Position numbers and translations under genes: made by a program
DNA from: Oscillospiraceae bacterium
GTDB lineage: Bacteria; Bacillota; Clostridia; Oscillospirales; Acutalibacteraceae
DNA length: 64,000 nt
Assembly: GCA_029012445.1 (NCBI GenBank)
Contig: JAQXMC010000024.1
Coordinates: forward strand, 31,342 to 95,341
Direction: 5' to 3'
The notes under the pieces: model-generated
Database searches by the model: none
Told to the model about the DNA's origin: nothing
The model's input: only the letters and a program-made list of their open reading frames with translations
Shown here: piece after piece, positions 34,630-44,055 of the stretch
Layout of the letters: every line of letters starts with the position of its first letter
How positions within the stretch are numbered: position 1 is the first letter of the stretch

Positions 34630-35882
34630 CGACTCACGACATATTGGTCAGCGCCAAAAAAGCGAGCAGAATTATCGCTCAGCTTGACTCCGACGGCAAA
34701 AACGCCGCAATCGAAAAAATGGCGGCGGCTCTTGAAAAGCACACAAAGGATATACTTGAAGCGAATGCGCTCGATGTCAGGAACGCCGAGGGAAAAATAT
34801 CTCAGGTCATGATAGACAGGCTCTCTCTGACGGAAGAAAGAATACTTTCCATGTCAAAGGGTATGCGCGAGGTGGAGGCTCTGCCCGATCCGGTCGGAAG
34901 AGTCCTGCGCTCAGGCGTAAGGCAGGACGGGCTGAAGATCAGCAAGGTCTCTGTTCCCATGGGACTTATCGCAATAATCTATGAGAGCCGGCCGAATGTC
35001 ACCTCCGACGCCGCCGTTCTTGCACTCAAGAGCGGAAATGCCTGCGTTCTTCGCTGCGGCAAGGAGGCATATCTCTCATCAAAGGCGGTTGTTGATGCGC
35101 TCAGAGAGGGCCTTGAAAGCGCCGGACTTCCGAAAGAAATCATCTCTCTCGTTGAGGACACGACAAGACAGAGCGCAAACGATCTGATGACAGCAAACGG
35201 CCTTGTCGATCTTCTGATACCCAGAGGCGGCGCAGGCCTTATCAGCGCCTGCGTCAGAAACGCAACAGTTCCCTGTATTCAGACGGGAACCGGCATCTGC
35301 CATGTTTATATTGATAAGTACGCCGACCTTGATAAGGCGGTCAGAATAGTCGAAAACGCCAAGACCTCGAGACCGTCGGTCTGCAACGCCGAGGAGGTCT
35401 GCGTCGTTCACAGCGCGGTTGCCGAAAAGTTTCTGCCTATGCTCAAAGAAGCTCTCGTTGACCGCAGAGCCGAAAAAGGGCTGACGCCTGTCGAATTCAG
35501 ATGCGACGACAGAGCATACGCCATAATAGGCGGGAAAAAAGCCGGAAGCACCGATTTCGACACTGAATTTCTCGATTATATTCTCGCCGTCAAGGTTGTT
35601 GACAGCGTTGAGGAAGCCATAGATCACATTGAAAAGCACTCGACGGGACACAGCGACGCCATAGTCACCGAGGATAAAAATGCGGCTAAGCTGTTCACTT
35701 CGGGAGTTGACAGCGCCGCAGTCTATGTCAACGCTTCAACAAGATTCACCGACGGTGGCGAATTCGGTCTCGGCTGCGAAATGGGCATTTCAACACAGAA
35801 GCTTCACGCAAGAGGCCCCATGGGGCTTGAGGAGCTGACAACCTATAAATATATTATTGAGGGCAAAGGAAATATCAGATGA
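34626..35882 (+). CDS. proA: glutamate-5-semialdehyde dehydrogenase
   Basis: 418 residues, full length. Aldehyde dehydrogenase fold with [23 protein letters not shown], and the catalytic Cys in TGTGICHVY. It reduces gamma-glutamyl phosphate and is coupled to proB by overlap, as expected for enzymes that channel an unstable intermediate. Confidence 0.97.
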   Translation: MTTHDILVSAKKASRIIAQLDSDGKNAAIEKMAAALEKHTKDILEANALDVRNAEGKISQVMIDRLSLTEERILSMSKGMREVEALPDPVGRVLRSGVRQDGLKISKVSVPMGLIAIIYESRPNVTSDAAVLALKSGNACVLRCGKEAYLSSKAVVDALREGLESAGLPKEIISLVEDTTRQSANDLMTANGLVDLLIPRGGAGLISACVRNATVPCIQTGTGICHVYIDKYADLDKAVRIVENAKTSRPSVCNAEEVCVVHSAVAEKFLPMLKEALVDRRAEKGLTPVEFRCDDRAYAIIGGKKAGSTDFDTEFLDYILAVKVVDSVEEAIDHIEKHSTGHSDAIVTEDKNAAKLFTSGVDSAAVYVNASTRFTDGGEFGLGCEMGISTQKLHARGPMGLEELTTYKYIIEGKGNIR

Positions 35883-35895
35883 GGAAGTGTAACAT

Positions 35896-36693
35896 ATGAG
35901 ACATTTAGTTGGGTTTATCGGAGTCGGAAACATGGGCGGCGCTTTGGCGGCGGCAGCCGGAAAAACGACCAGTGATATAGCGGTCGCCGACAAGGACGAA
36001 AAAAAGGCCGCCGATTTTGCCGCCGAATACGGCTGTGAAAAAGCGGATAACGCCACAGTCGCAAAGGAATGCAAATATATTTTCTTCGGCGTCAAGCCGC
36101 AGTTTCTTGACGGAATGATAGATGAAATCAGAGACATTCTCAAATTCCGAGAGGACAGATTTATTATCGTCAGTATGGCGGCGGGCGTCTCTATCGCCGC
36201 ACTGAAAGAAAAGCTCGGCTTTGACTGCCCTGTTATCAGGATAATGCCGAACACACCTGTTTTTGTTTCGAGCGGCATGATTCTCGTCAGCGCCGACAAT
36301 ACAGTGAGCCGAGAAGAAGTTGACGAATTTCTGAATATAATGTCTCAATCGGGGCAGTTTGATATAGTTCCTGAAAACTTGATAGACGCCGGCAGCGCAA
36401 TTTCCGGCTGCGGTCCGGCCTTTGTCTATATGTTCATTCAGTCGCTCGCCGACGGTGCTGTCGAATGCGGACTGCCCAGAGACAAAGCTGTCCGCTACGC
36501 CGCCGAAACGGTTATAGGCTCGGCTAAAATGGCGCTTGAGAGCGGCAAGCACCCCGAAAAGCTCAAAGACGAGGTCTGCAGCCCCGGAGGAACAACTATT
36601 GCGGGTGTCCACGCTCTCGAAAGCAGAGGCTTCAGAGCCGCCTGCATGGAGGCAGTCACGCAGGCTTATAACAAAACGATAAATATGAAGTAA
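35896..36693 (+). CDS. proC: pyrroline-5-carboxylate reductase
   Basis: 265 residues. Rossmann motif GFIGVGNMGGALAAA, MPNTPVFVSSG and the C-terminal signature SPGGTTIAGVHALE. Final step of proline synthesis, giving a complete proB-proA-proC operon. Confidence 0.97.
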   Translation: MRHLVGFIGVGNMGGALAAAAGKTTSDIAVADKDEKKAADFAAEYGCEKADNATVAKECKYIFFGVKPQFLDGMIDEIRDILKFREDRFIIVSMAAGVSIAALKEKLGFDCPVIRIMPNTPVFVSSGMILVSADNTVSREEVDEFLNIMSQSGQFDIVPENLIDAGSAISGCGPAFVYMFIQSLADGAVECGLPRDKAVRYAAETVIGSAKMALESGKHPEKLKDEVCSPGGTTIAGVHALESRGFRAACMEAVTQAYNKTINMK

Positions 36694-36747
36694 TAATATT
36701 CAAATTTTCGTTCTTGGCTGTCTGATCAGCGCAGAACAAAAAAATTG

Positions 36748-36806
36748 AAAGCTATAATTTGCATCAGAGCCTTATAAAGCCGCTTTGCTGTGATTTATAG
36801 CTTTTT
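36748..36806 (+). terminator. probable terminator of the proline operon
   Basis: AAAGCTATAA pairs with TTATAGCTTT (36748-36757 with 36795-36804) followed by TTCTTT; the large loop makes it a moderate candidate. The next 240 bp (to 37044) hold no gene. Confidence 0.6.
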
Positions 36807-37044
36807 CTTTGTACTGTTATGATGAATTGTATTTTCCTTTTACTGATTACCGGTTAAACGGATAAGCTTTTGAAAAAATATTTTCCCGTAACCGACAGCG
36901 CCCGGGCGTACTTTTTTCAATAGCCCGCATAAAAGTTTTTTTGAGCAAACACGAGTATTTGAGAGAAAAAACGAGCTATCGGGAGAAAGTCTCGTTTTGA
37001 CTTGGAATTATATTGAAAATTTCCCTGTTTTTTATAAAAAAATG

Positions 37045-37073
37045 TTGACATTTGCCATTTTTAGCTCTATATT
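37045..37073 (+). promoter_or_regulatory. sigma-A promoter of potBCD
   Basis: TTGACA (37045-37050), 17-bp spacer, TATATT (37068-37073), about 70 bp before the GTG start. Confidence 0.85.
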
Positions 37074-37143
37074 TATCTTTAATGCGTCTGTGCATACATT
37101 TATAATATATGAACGGGCAAATCTGATAACGGGAGGAAGAATT

Positions 37144-37968
37144 GTGTATAAGGATAATATGCTCAAAAAGATCGTTTCCGCTCCTTATTACCTTTGGGCG
37201 GCGATCTTCGTCGTGGTGCCTCTTGCGGTCGTTATTTACTACGCATTCACAAATTCGAGCGGCGATTTCACGCTCGACTATATCAAAACTCTGGGAAACT
37301 ACCGCTATATTTTCCTGCGATCTATCTGGTACGGCTTCCTTGCCACCGTCATTTCGCTCGTTATCGCTTATCCGCTGGCATACATAATGGCGAACAGCTC
37401 AGCGAGCGTTCAGCGTATAACCATGATGCTCGTCATGCTCCCGATGTGGATGAACTTTCTTATCAGAACATATTCGTGGATGACAATTCTTGAGGACACC
37501 GGCATCATCAACTCGCTTTTGCAAAGGCTCGGGCTTAGTCCGGTTCACATGATAAACACCTCGGGCGCCGTCATTCTCGGAATGGTATATAACTATCTGC
37601 CCTATATGATACTGCCGCTTTACACCGTCATGTCGAAGATGGACAGGTCTCTTATTGAGGCCGCCGAGGATCTCGGAGCCGGCAAATTCACCGTGCTGTC
37701 GAAGGTCATTCTTCCGCTTTCACTGCCCGGAATCGCCTCAGGCTTCACGATGGTGTTCGTTCCGTCCGTTTCGACATTCTATATCTCCAAAAAGCTCGGC
37801 GGCGGAACATTCGCGATGATAGGCGATGTTATCGAAATGCAGTTTCAGACCTCCTATAACTATAACCTCGGCGCAACGCTCTCGCTCGTTCTGATGGTTC
37901 TGATAATCCTCTGCATGGCGGTAATGAACCGCTTCACGGACGATGACAACGGAGGTATTCCGGCATGA
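37144..37968 (+). CDS. potB: spermidine/putrescine ABC transporter permease PotB
   Basis: 274 residues from the GTG at 37144, which has GGGAGG 7-8 bp upstream; the frame extends further upstream but that part lies across the promoter. Six membrane helices and the EAA loop EAAEDLGAGKFTVLSKVILP that docks to the ATPase. Overlaps potC by 4 bp. No potA ATPase gene is in the operon. Confidence 0.9.
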   Translation: MYKDNMLKKIVSAPYYLWAAIFVVVPLAVVIYYAFTNSSGDFTLDYIKTLGNYRYIFLRSIWYGFLATVISLVIAYPLAYIMANSSASVQRITMMLVMLPMWMNFLIRTYSWMTILEDTGIINSLLQRLGLSPVHMINTSGAVILGMVYNYLPYMILPLYTVMSKMDRSLIEAAEDLGAGKFTVLSKVILPLSLPGIASGFTMVFVPSVSTFYISKKLGGGTFAMIGDVIEMQFQTSYNYNLGATLSLVLMVLIILCMAVMNRFTDDDNGGIPA

Positions 37969-38798
37969 ATAAAAAGACTTCTCCTTTATCAAAAATCTAT
38001 ATGGTGCTCATTTTTCTTTTTCTGTATGCGCCGATATTCGTTCTTGTTCTCTATTCCTTCAACGCAAGCTCCAGCACCAATGTTTTCACAGGCTTTTCCC
38101 TCAAGTGGTACCAGGCGCTGCTGAAAGACACCGAGTCCGTCAAAGCGCTTTACAATACGCTTATACTTGCCGTGGCTTCATCTCTGATAGCGACCGTTAT
38201 GGGAACTGCGGCGGCTGTGGGAATCGACGCGCTGAAAAACAAATATGTCAAGTCGGGCGTTATGACTGTGACCAACATTCCGATGATGAACCCGGAGATC
38301 GTCACGGGCATTTCAATGATGCTCTTATTCGTTTTTGTCGGAAAGCTGCTCAACATAACGAATGTTCTCGGCTTCTGGACTATGCTGATAGCTCATGTCA
38401 CATTCAATCTGCCCTATGTCATTCTCTCTGTAATGCCGAAGCTGCGTCAGCTTGACAGACATCTGCCCGAGGCCGCAATGGATCTCGGCTGCACACCCGC
38501 AAAGTCTTTTTTCAAGGTCGTCATGCCGAGCATCATGCCCGGTATCGTTTCAGGAATGATAATGGCGTTCACGCTTTCGCTTGATGACTTCGTTATCAGC
38601 TATTTCACAACAGGACCGTCATTTCAGACGCTCCCGATAAGGATTTTCTCAATGACCAAAAAGCGCGTCAAACCCGATATGTATGCGCTTTCGTCGATAA
38701 TCTTCCTTGCTGTTCTGATTCTGCTGATACTTGTTAACATTGCTCAGTTGAGAAGCGAAAAGAAAGCGATGAAAAAGGAAACGGTTGAGGAGGTCTGA
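37965..38798 (+). CDS. potC: spermidine/putrescine ABC transporter permease PotC
   Basis: 277 residues, six membrane helices, EAA loop EAAMDLGCTPAKSFFKVVMP, and the PotC-typical NASSSTNVFTGFSLKWY after the first helix. Pairs with PotB to form the channel. Confidence 0.92.
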   Translation: MNKKTSPLSKIYMVLIFLFLYAPIFVLVLYSFNASSSTNVFTGFSLKWYQALLKDTESVKALYNTLILAVASSLIATVMGTAAAVGIDALKNKYVKSGVMTVTNIPMMNPEIVTGISMMLLFVFVGKLLNITNVLGFWTMLIAHVTFNLPYVILSVMPKLRQLDRHLPEAAMDLGCTPAKSFFKVVMPSIMPGIVSGMIMAFTLSLDDFVISYFTTGPSFQTLPIRIFSMTKKRVKPDMYALSSIIFLAVLILLILVNIAQLRSEKKAMKKETVEEV

Positions 38799-38800
38799 AT

Positions 38801-40015
38801 ATGAAAAAACTTGTTTCAGTCCTTGCGGCCTCTGTTATCGCCGCAGTCTGCGTCAGCTTCAGCGCTTTTGCCTTTGACAACGAAGAATACTATGATGTAC
38901 CAGAACTTAAGGGAACCACCCTCAATGTCTATAACTGGGGCGAATATATAAGCGACGAAGAGGACGAAGAATACTATATGTTCGATGTAAACTCGGCCTT
39001 TGAGGAGCTGACCGGAATCAAGATCAACTACACGAATTTCGCCAGCAACGAGGACTTATACGCAAAGCTCAAAAGCGGCGGATCAAGCTATGATATAATA
39101 ATTCCGTCAGACTATATGATAAGCCGTTTCATCGCTGAGGGGCTTATTCAGAAGATAGACATGAATAACATACCGAACTATAAAAATGTTTCCGATAAAT
39201 ACCGAGGGCTGTATTATGACGAAAATGAAGAATACAGCGTGCCTTATTGCGTGAACACAGTCGGACTTATCTATAACAAGACTATGGTCGATGAGAAGCC
39301 CACCAGCTGGTCCGTGCTCTGGGATCCGAAATATGCCGGAAAAATACTGATGTTCGATAACCCACGGGACAGCTTTGCGGTATCCCAGAAGCTTCTCGGC
39401 CAATCCTTCAACACCAACGACCTCACCGAGTGGAGGCTCGCCGCCGACGAGCTTATTGCCCAGAAGCCTCTGCTTCAGGGCTATGTCATGGACGAAGTAT
39501 ATAACAAGATGGAAAGCGGCGAGGCGGCGCTTGCGCCGTACTACGCGGGCGACTTTGTCTGTATGCAGGAAATAAACCCCGATCTTGATTTCGTCTATCC
39601 CAAAGAGGGCGTTAACCGCTTTGTGGACGCCGTCTGCATTCCCTCCAACACACAGAATGTCAGAGCCGCCGAAATGTATATAAACTTTCTGCTTGACCCT
39701 GAGGTTGCTCTGGCCAACGCATACGCCACAGGATATGAAACGCCGAACAAGGTCGTTTTTGAGATGGAGGAATACGCCGATATGGCGAACAACAAATACC
39801 TCTATCCCGATGAGGAGATCAACACGGAATATTTCTATGACCTCGACGACGCAACGAGAAACGCAATGAACACTCTCTGGAACGAGGTCAAGGCCAACGG
39901 CGACAACAGCAAGGCGCTTTATATCGCATATGCGGTGACCGGCGCGCTTATTGCGGCTTTTCTTATATATAAGGCTGCGGTCAAAAAATACCGTGAAAGC
40001 TTTTATGACGCTTAA
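38801..40015 (+). CDS. potD: polyamine-binding protein PotD with a C-terminal membrane anchor
   Basis: 404 residues. Signal peptide (cleavage near AFAFD) and a type-I substrate-binding fold: LNVYNWGEYISDE, YDIIIPSDYMISRF and VPYCVNTVGLIYN match PotD. The signal lacks a lipobox Cys. Instead a hydrophobic helix near the C-terminus (ALYIAYAVTGALIAAFLIYK) followed by KKYRE predicts a C-terminal membrane anchor. This is unlike the usual free or lipid-anchored forms. Starts 2 bp after potC. Confidence 0.9.
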   Translation: MKKLVSVLAASVIAAVCVSFSAFAFDNEEYYDVPELKGTTLNVYNWGEYISDEEDEEYYMFDVNSAFEELTGIKINYTNFASNEDLYAKLKSGGSSYDIIIPSDYMISRFIAEGLIQKIDMNNIPNYKNVSDKYRGLYYDENEEYSVPYCVNTVGLIYNKTMVDEKPTSWSVLWDPKYAGKILMFDNPRDSFAVSQKLLGQSFNTNDLTEWRLAADELIAQKPLLQGYVMDEVYNKMESGEAALAPYYAGDFVCMQEINPDLDFVYPKEGVNRFVDAVCIPSNTQNVRAAEMYINFLLDPEVALANAYATGYETPNKVVFEMEEYADMANNKYLYPDEEINTEYFYDLDDATRNAMNTLWNEVKANGDNSKALYIAYAVTGALIAAFLIYKAAVKKYRESFYDA

Positions 40016-40023
40016 AATCCGAT

Positions 40024-40066
40024 AACGCAGCAGGCGAATAGCGCCGCCGGCTGCGTTGATTTTATT
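40024..40066 (+). terminator. probable terminator of potBCD
   Basis: AACGCAGC/GCTGCGTT outer stem (40024-40031 with 40050-40057) then GATTTTATT. Confidence 0.7.
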
Positions 40067-40168
40067 CTCTGCTCCGCACGGTAAAGGGCGGGCGATCCGA
40101 CCGAAAAAAGACAGCGGAACGGTGAAAAAAGGATTCAGAAAAAATTTCACATTTTTTCTGAAAAACTG

Positions 40169-40197
40169 TTGACAATGCAGTATTTAATGGGTATAAT
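40169..40197 (+). promoter_or_regulatory. promoter of tRNA-Gln
   Basis: Perfect TTGACA (40169-40174), 17-bp spacer, perfect TATAAT (40192-40197), 11 bp before the mature tRNA. Confidence 0.92.
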
Positions 40198-40208
40198 ATC
40201 TAAGTCTT

Positions 40209-40282
40209 AGAGGTATAGTGTAACGGTAACACGCCGGACTCTGACTCCGTCATTTAAGGTTCGAATCCTTATACCTCTGCCA
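40209..40282 (+). tRNA. tRNA-Gln (anticodon CTG)
   Basis: Acceptor AGAGGTA/TACCTCT, D stem with loop containing GG, anticodon CTG at 40241-40243 in loop CTCTGAC, T stem TAAGG/CCTTA with TTCGAAT loop, discriminator G and encoded CCA (40280-40282). The top anticodon-stem pair (27-43) is a C-T mismatch, a small oddity. Own promoter and terminator make it an isolated single-tRNA unit. Confidence 0.95.
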
Positions 40283-40285
40283 TGT

Positions 40286-40326
40286 AAAAAGCCTCTTTTG
40301 TCCATCGGACAAAAGAGGCTTTTTTT
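40286..40326 (+). terminator. intrinsic terminator of tRNA-Gln
   Basis: 18-bp perfect stem (40286-40303 with 40307-40324), 3-nt loop, T-run. Confidence 0.93.
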
Positions 40327-40390
40327 ATAATAAATTATAGTTTCAGGGGAATTTCCGTCTCTTGCGAAGCTTATATATGCTCGGTGTCAA

Positions 40391-41272
40391 TCACAGACAC
40401 AACAGCGTTTTTTCTTTTCGCTTTGATTTTCTGTATGCGGCGGGCGTTATTCCCATATAATCCTTGAACACTCTGTTGAAATGGCTCAGGCTTGCGTAGC
40501 CGAGTATATTTGATATCTCAACGATCGGCTTGTCGGTATCTATCAGAAGTTCGCAGGCTTTGTTCATTTTAATGCTCTTGAGATATTCCACAACCGTTTT
40601 GCCCGTGTATTTTTTGAATTGCTCAATAACAACGGGAGGAGAAAACCCGGCGAGCCGATAAACATCATCAGCGGAGCAGCCGCAGTATTCGGGAGAATGT
40701 ATTTTGTCGAGTATATCGGCAAAACGATCCGGAAAGTCAAGCACTGACGAAATCATGTTTTTATAAAGAATACAAATCGCCTCAACTATCATTTCACAGA
40801 TAAGCGCGCGGAATTTTTCGTCCGAATTAAAATACAGCAGGCTGATTCTTTCAGCAATCTTAGTGAAGTATTCAAGCTCGTTGACCGACAGATTCGTCGC
40901 CGTTTCAGAATTTTCAACAAGCTCATGGGGCGATATATCAATAGCGGCGCAGATCGTTTCCAGCTTTTTAGGTGTTACGCTGATGTTTATGTGGGTGCAT
41001 TTCTTCGATTTTGAAGAGACAATTCTGTGGCTGTCTTCCGGCTTAATCAGCTGAAGCATTCCTTTGTGAAGCTTTCTTGTTTCTCCGTTTATTTCATGCG
41101 TCGCTTCGCCCGATGTCACAATAAAAAATTCATAAAAATTGTGACAGTGCAGTGATGTGGTTTCCGAGTTCCACCAATGACAGGCGACGCCGTATTTATT
41201 GAGCGATTTATTGTTGCGGTAATCTACCAAAATCGCTGAATTATCCGCTTTGTTATCGGAATTTATGTTCAA
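40391..41272 (-). CDS. AraC-family regulator with cupin sensor
   Basis: About 293 residues. N-terminal cupin-like domain with HCHNFYEFFIVTSG and the His/Glu pattern of AraC sensors, then a C-terminal pair of helix-turn-helix motifs (YRLAGFSPPVVIEQFKKYTG; ISNILGYASLSHFNRVFKDY). An AAAGGAG site directly abuts the upstream ATG (41281) but is 9 bp from an in-frame TTG at 41272, so TTG is my preferred start. Divergent from the PHP/GPH/ChbG cluster, which it probably activates in response to a sugar. Confidence 0.88.
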   Translation of the reverse strand: MNINSDNKADNSAILVDYRNNKSLNKYGVACHWWNSETTSLHCHNFYEFFIVTSGEATHEINGETRKLHKGMLQLIKPEDSHRIVSSKSKKCTHINISVTPKKLETICAAIDISPHELVENSETATNLSVNELEYFTKIAERISLLYFNSDEKFRALICEMIVEAICILYKNMISSVLDFPDRFADILDKIHSPEYCGCSADDVYRLAGFSPPVVIEQFKKYTGKTVVEYLKSIKMNKACELLIDTDKPIVEISNILGYASLSHFNRVFKDYMGITPAAYRKSKRKEKTLLCL

Positions 41273-41450
41273 TCTGCACATCTCCTTTGACTTCTCACTG
41301 ACATAGAAATTTTATCATTTCAAAGATATCAATGTCAATATAACATAAAAACTTAAAAAAATCACCTGTTTTTCTTAAATTACAGCAAGAATTAAAAATT
41401 GATATAATATATAATAAGTTTATAACAGTGCTTCATAAGGAGGTGATATA

Positions 41451-42725
41451 ATGATACTTCGTCACCACATACCGAAAGACAGGGAGGGCACATATTATAC
41501 GGTACCCTTTGATGTGCCCGACAATGTTGAAAAGATCACGGTCAGCTATGACTATTTCCGCAAGGGCGGAGGCTTCATCGCAGACCTCAAGCCCTCAAAC
41601 ACGGTCGATATAGGTCTCGAAGATGAAAAAGGCAATTTTCTCGGCTGGTCGGGAAGCGCCCATAAATCAGTCAGAGTCGGCGAATATGACTCCTCCCCCG
41701 GCTATTTGTGTCAGCCCGTTAAAGCGGGAAAATGGAAGATCATCGTGGGTGCATATCACATAATGCCGCAGGGAGTTGATGTTACATATAATATAAGTTT
41801 TAAGCTGAAGGGAGAAAGACTCCTTTTCGGTGATCTGCATATTCACACAACCGCTTCGGACGGAAAAATAAGCGCTTATGAAGTCGGAATTACGGCAAAG
41901 AATAAGGGGCTTGACTTTGTTGCCCTTGCCAACCACAACAACTTCTCGGAAAACTACTGCCTGCCGCATATAGACGGTCTGACATTTATCCCGGCTGTTG
42001 AATGGACTCATTACAAAGGACACATGAATTTCTTCGGAATACCGGATCCTTTTGAAAATTCGTTTGTTGCCAACACCGAAGAAGAAATGAGGCAGCTGAT
42101 TTCAAACGCTCGGGCAAAGGGCGCCGTGATTTCTGTCAACCACCCGAAATGCAGATTCTGCCCCTACCTGTGGGAAGACGATGACGCCTTTGATATGGCC
42201 GAGATCTGGAACGGTCCTATGCGGCCGACGAACACAAGAGGGATAAGCTGGTGGACCGAAATGCTTTGCCGGGGCAGAAAACTCCCGGCCGTGGGCGGCA
42301 GCGATTTTCACAAGCCGAAAAGCCCTGTGAAACTCGGAAATCCCGTGACGGGAGTATATTCAGAATCGCCCGCTCCGGAGGATATTCTTCGCGCTTTGAG
42401 GAACGGCAAAGCCTTTATCAGCGAAAGCGTCGGCGGCGTGCGTCTCAATCTGAAATACGGTGAATTTTCAATGGGCGATACGGCAAACTACAGCCCCGAT
42501 ATTCCCCTTGTTGCTCAGAGTAATTCAAACGCTCTGGTGCTTGTCACCGATAAGGGAGAAAGAAGCATTGATCTTGTTGACGGCAAGGCGGAAATCAAGC
42601 TTGAAAAGGTGAAATTTGCATATGTCAAAGCCTTGAAGGGCTTCGGCAAGGCGAAAAAAATAACGGCAGTTTCAAATCCCATATATTTTAATCAGGAGGA
42701 TAATTATAATGCCACGGAATACTAA
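41451..42725 (+). CDS. PHP-domain metallohydrolase (CehA/McbA family)
   Basis: 424 residues. An N-terminal beta-sandwich-like region (about 1-120) precedes a PHP domain with metal motifs HIHTTASDG, ANHNN, EWTHYKGH, NHPKC and SDFHK. Such enzymes cleave phosphoester or ester bonds with two or three metals. Its place with a GPH sugar transporter and a ChbG-type deacetylase suggests work on a modified glycan, but the substrate is not readable. GGAGGTG precedes the ATG; overlaps the transporter gene by 17 bp. Confidence 0.85.
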   Translation: MILRHHIPKDREGTYYTVPFDVPDNVEKITVSYDYFRKGGGFIADLKPSNTVDIGLEDEKGNFLGWSGSAHKSVRVGEYDSSPGYLCQPVKAGKWKIIVGAYHIMPQGVDVTYNISFKLKGERLLFGDLHIHTTASDGKISAYEVGITAKNKGLDFVALANHNNFSENYCLPHIDGLTFIPAVEWTHYKGHMNFFGIPDPFENSFVANTEEEMRQLISNARAKGAVISVNHPKCRFCPYLWEDDDAFDMAEIWNGPMRPTNTRGISWWTEMLCRGRKLPAVGGSDFHKPKSPVKLGNPVTGVYSESPAPEDILRALRNGKAFISESVGGVRLNLKYGEFSMGDTANYSPDIPLVAQSNSNALVLVTDKGERSIDLVDGKAEIKLEKVKFAYVKALKGFGKAKKITAVSNPIYFNQEDNYNATEY

Positions 42726-44055
42726 TCTTAAAAAGACATCTCCGTTCCGATACGGCATCGGAATGTTCGGCACCTCAATGCCGGTTAATATGTTCAAGTC
42801 TTTTGCCGCGATATTTTATGTGGATATGCTCGGACTTGATATGAAAAAATATTCGCTCGTCCTGTTTATCTACACATTTGTTGACGCAATAGATAACCCG
42901 GTCTACGGCTATTTATCAGACAGAACGCGCACAAAGTGGGGCAGACGCCGTCCCTGGCTTATCATCGGCGCACCGCTGCTTGTGCTGTGCTTTATACTGT
43001 TTTATTCTGTGCCGGCGTTTATTGAAAGCGAAAAAGGAATGCTTTTCATTTATATGCTTTTGATGTACATATTGACGGGTACTCTCGATTCGCTTGTCAA
43101 CGCTAACTACGGAGCGTTGTTCCCTGAGCTTTTCAAAAGCGATGAGGAAAGGGCGGCAACTAATGGCATCCGCCAGATATGCCAGCTTCTGGCAATGGTC
43201 ATCAGCATCGTTCTCACACCCCTTATCGCAGAGGCGATCGGTTATCGTTTAACAGCTCTTATTTACGGTATTCTCGCCATAGCCGTGATGATATATTGCT
43301 TCACAGGCTGCCATGAAAATATGAACTATGAGGAGCTTGAGAAGCCTAAGCTCCTTGAAAGCATTATCGCACTGGCTAAGAACCCGCATTTCTGGATATT
43401 CGGCTTCACAGGCGCATTTTATTCAGCGGCCTTTGCTCTTATCTCGCAGGCTCTGCCTTTCTATGTGAAATACACCCTGGGTCTCGGCGGCAGCTCAACG
43501 ACTATTATGCTGGGAATAGTTTTCGGCGTTGCGTTAATTGGTATATTAGTCTGGTCAACTGCTGCTAAAAAGCTCCCTGTTATGAAAATTTGGAGAACAG
43601 GCTTTATTGTTATGGCCGTTGGCTTTGTTCCGCTCTATTTTGCCAATACATTGCCGGTCGCAGCGGTAATCGCGGCTGTTATGGGCTTCGGCATTGCCGC
43701 CTGCCTGACGACTATGGACTGCATCGGCGCAAAAATCATTGACGATGATTTTCAACGCAACGGAGTTAAAAGAGAGGGCATTATAAACAGTCTGATCGGC
43801 GTTATGAACAGACTGAACGGACTTTTTACTTCTCTCGCGTTCTATATCGTATCTGAGTGCTTCGGCTTTGTCAGCGGTGAAGAAACCGGAACCAACCCGG
43901 CTCTTGCCTCAAAAGTTTTGCTTTGCGTCTTTCCGTTTGTGGCAATGGTTCTGGCGAGTATCATATCATTCTTCCTTAAATTGCCGGAGCGCAACAAAAA
44001 TGAGATTGAAACCGTGACTGAAAATGCAATTGAAAATGTGACTGAAAATGAGTAA
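42709..44055 (+). CDS. GPH-family (MelB-like) sugar:cation symporter
   Basis: 448 residues, 12 predicted membrane helices. The DAIDNPVYGYLSDRTRTKWG signature, continuing RRRPWLIIG, identifies glycoside-pentoside-hexuronide:cation symporters. It would import a glycoside or uronide. AGGAGG is 7-8 bp before the ATG. Expressed with the flanking PHP and ChbG genes by overlap. Confidence 0.92.
   Translation: MPRNTNLKKTSPFRYGIGMFGTSMPVNMFKSFAAIFYVDMLGLDMKKYSLVLFIYTFVDAIDNPVYGYLSDRTRTKWGRRRPWLIIGAPLLVLCFILFYSVPAFIESEKGMLFIYMLLMYILTGTLDSLVNANYGALFPELFKSDEERAATNGIRQICQLLAMVISIVLTPLIAEAIGYRLTALIYGILAIAVMIYCFTGCHENMNYEELEKPKLLESIIALAKNPHFWIFGFTGAFYSAAFALISQALPFYVKYTLGLGGSSTTIMLGIVFGVALIGILVWSTAAKKLPVMKIWRTGFIVMAVGFVPLYFANTLPVAAVIAAVMGFGIAACLTTMDCIGAKIIDDDFQRNGVKREGIINSLIGVMNRLNGLFTSLAFYIVSECFGFVSGEETGTNPALASKVLLCVFPFVAMVLASIISFFLKLPERNKNEIETVTENAIENVTENE

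Noticed and set aside
36997..37143. 49-codon N-terminal extension of PotB
   Set aside because: It spans the TTGACA/TATATT promoter; the GTG at 37144 has a proper ribosome binding site and gives a normal PotB N-terminus.
39107..40150. Minus-strand frame of 347 codons opposite potD
   Set aside because: Shadow of potD; no ribosome binding site or recognisable domains.
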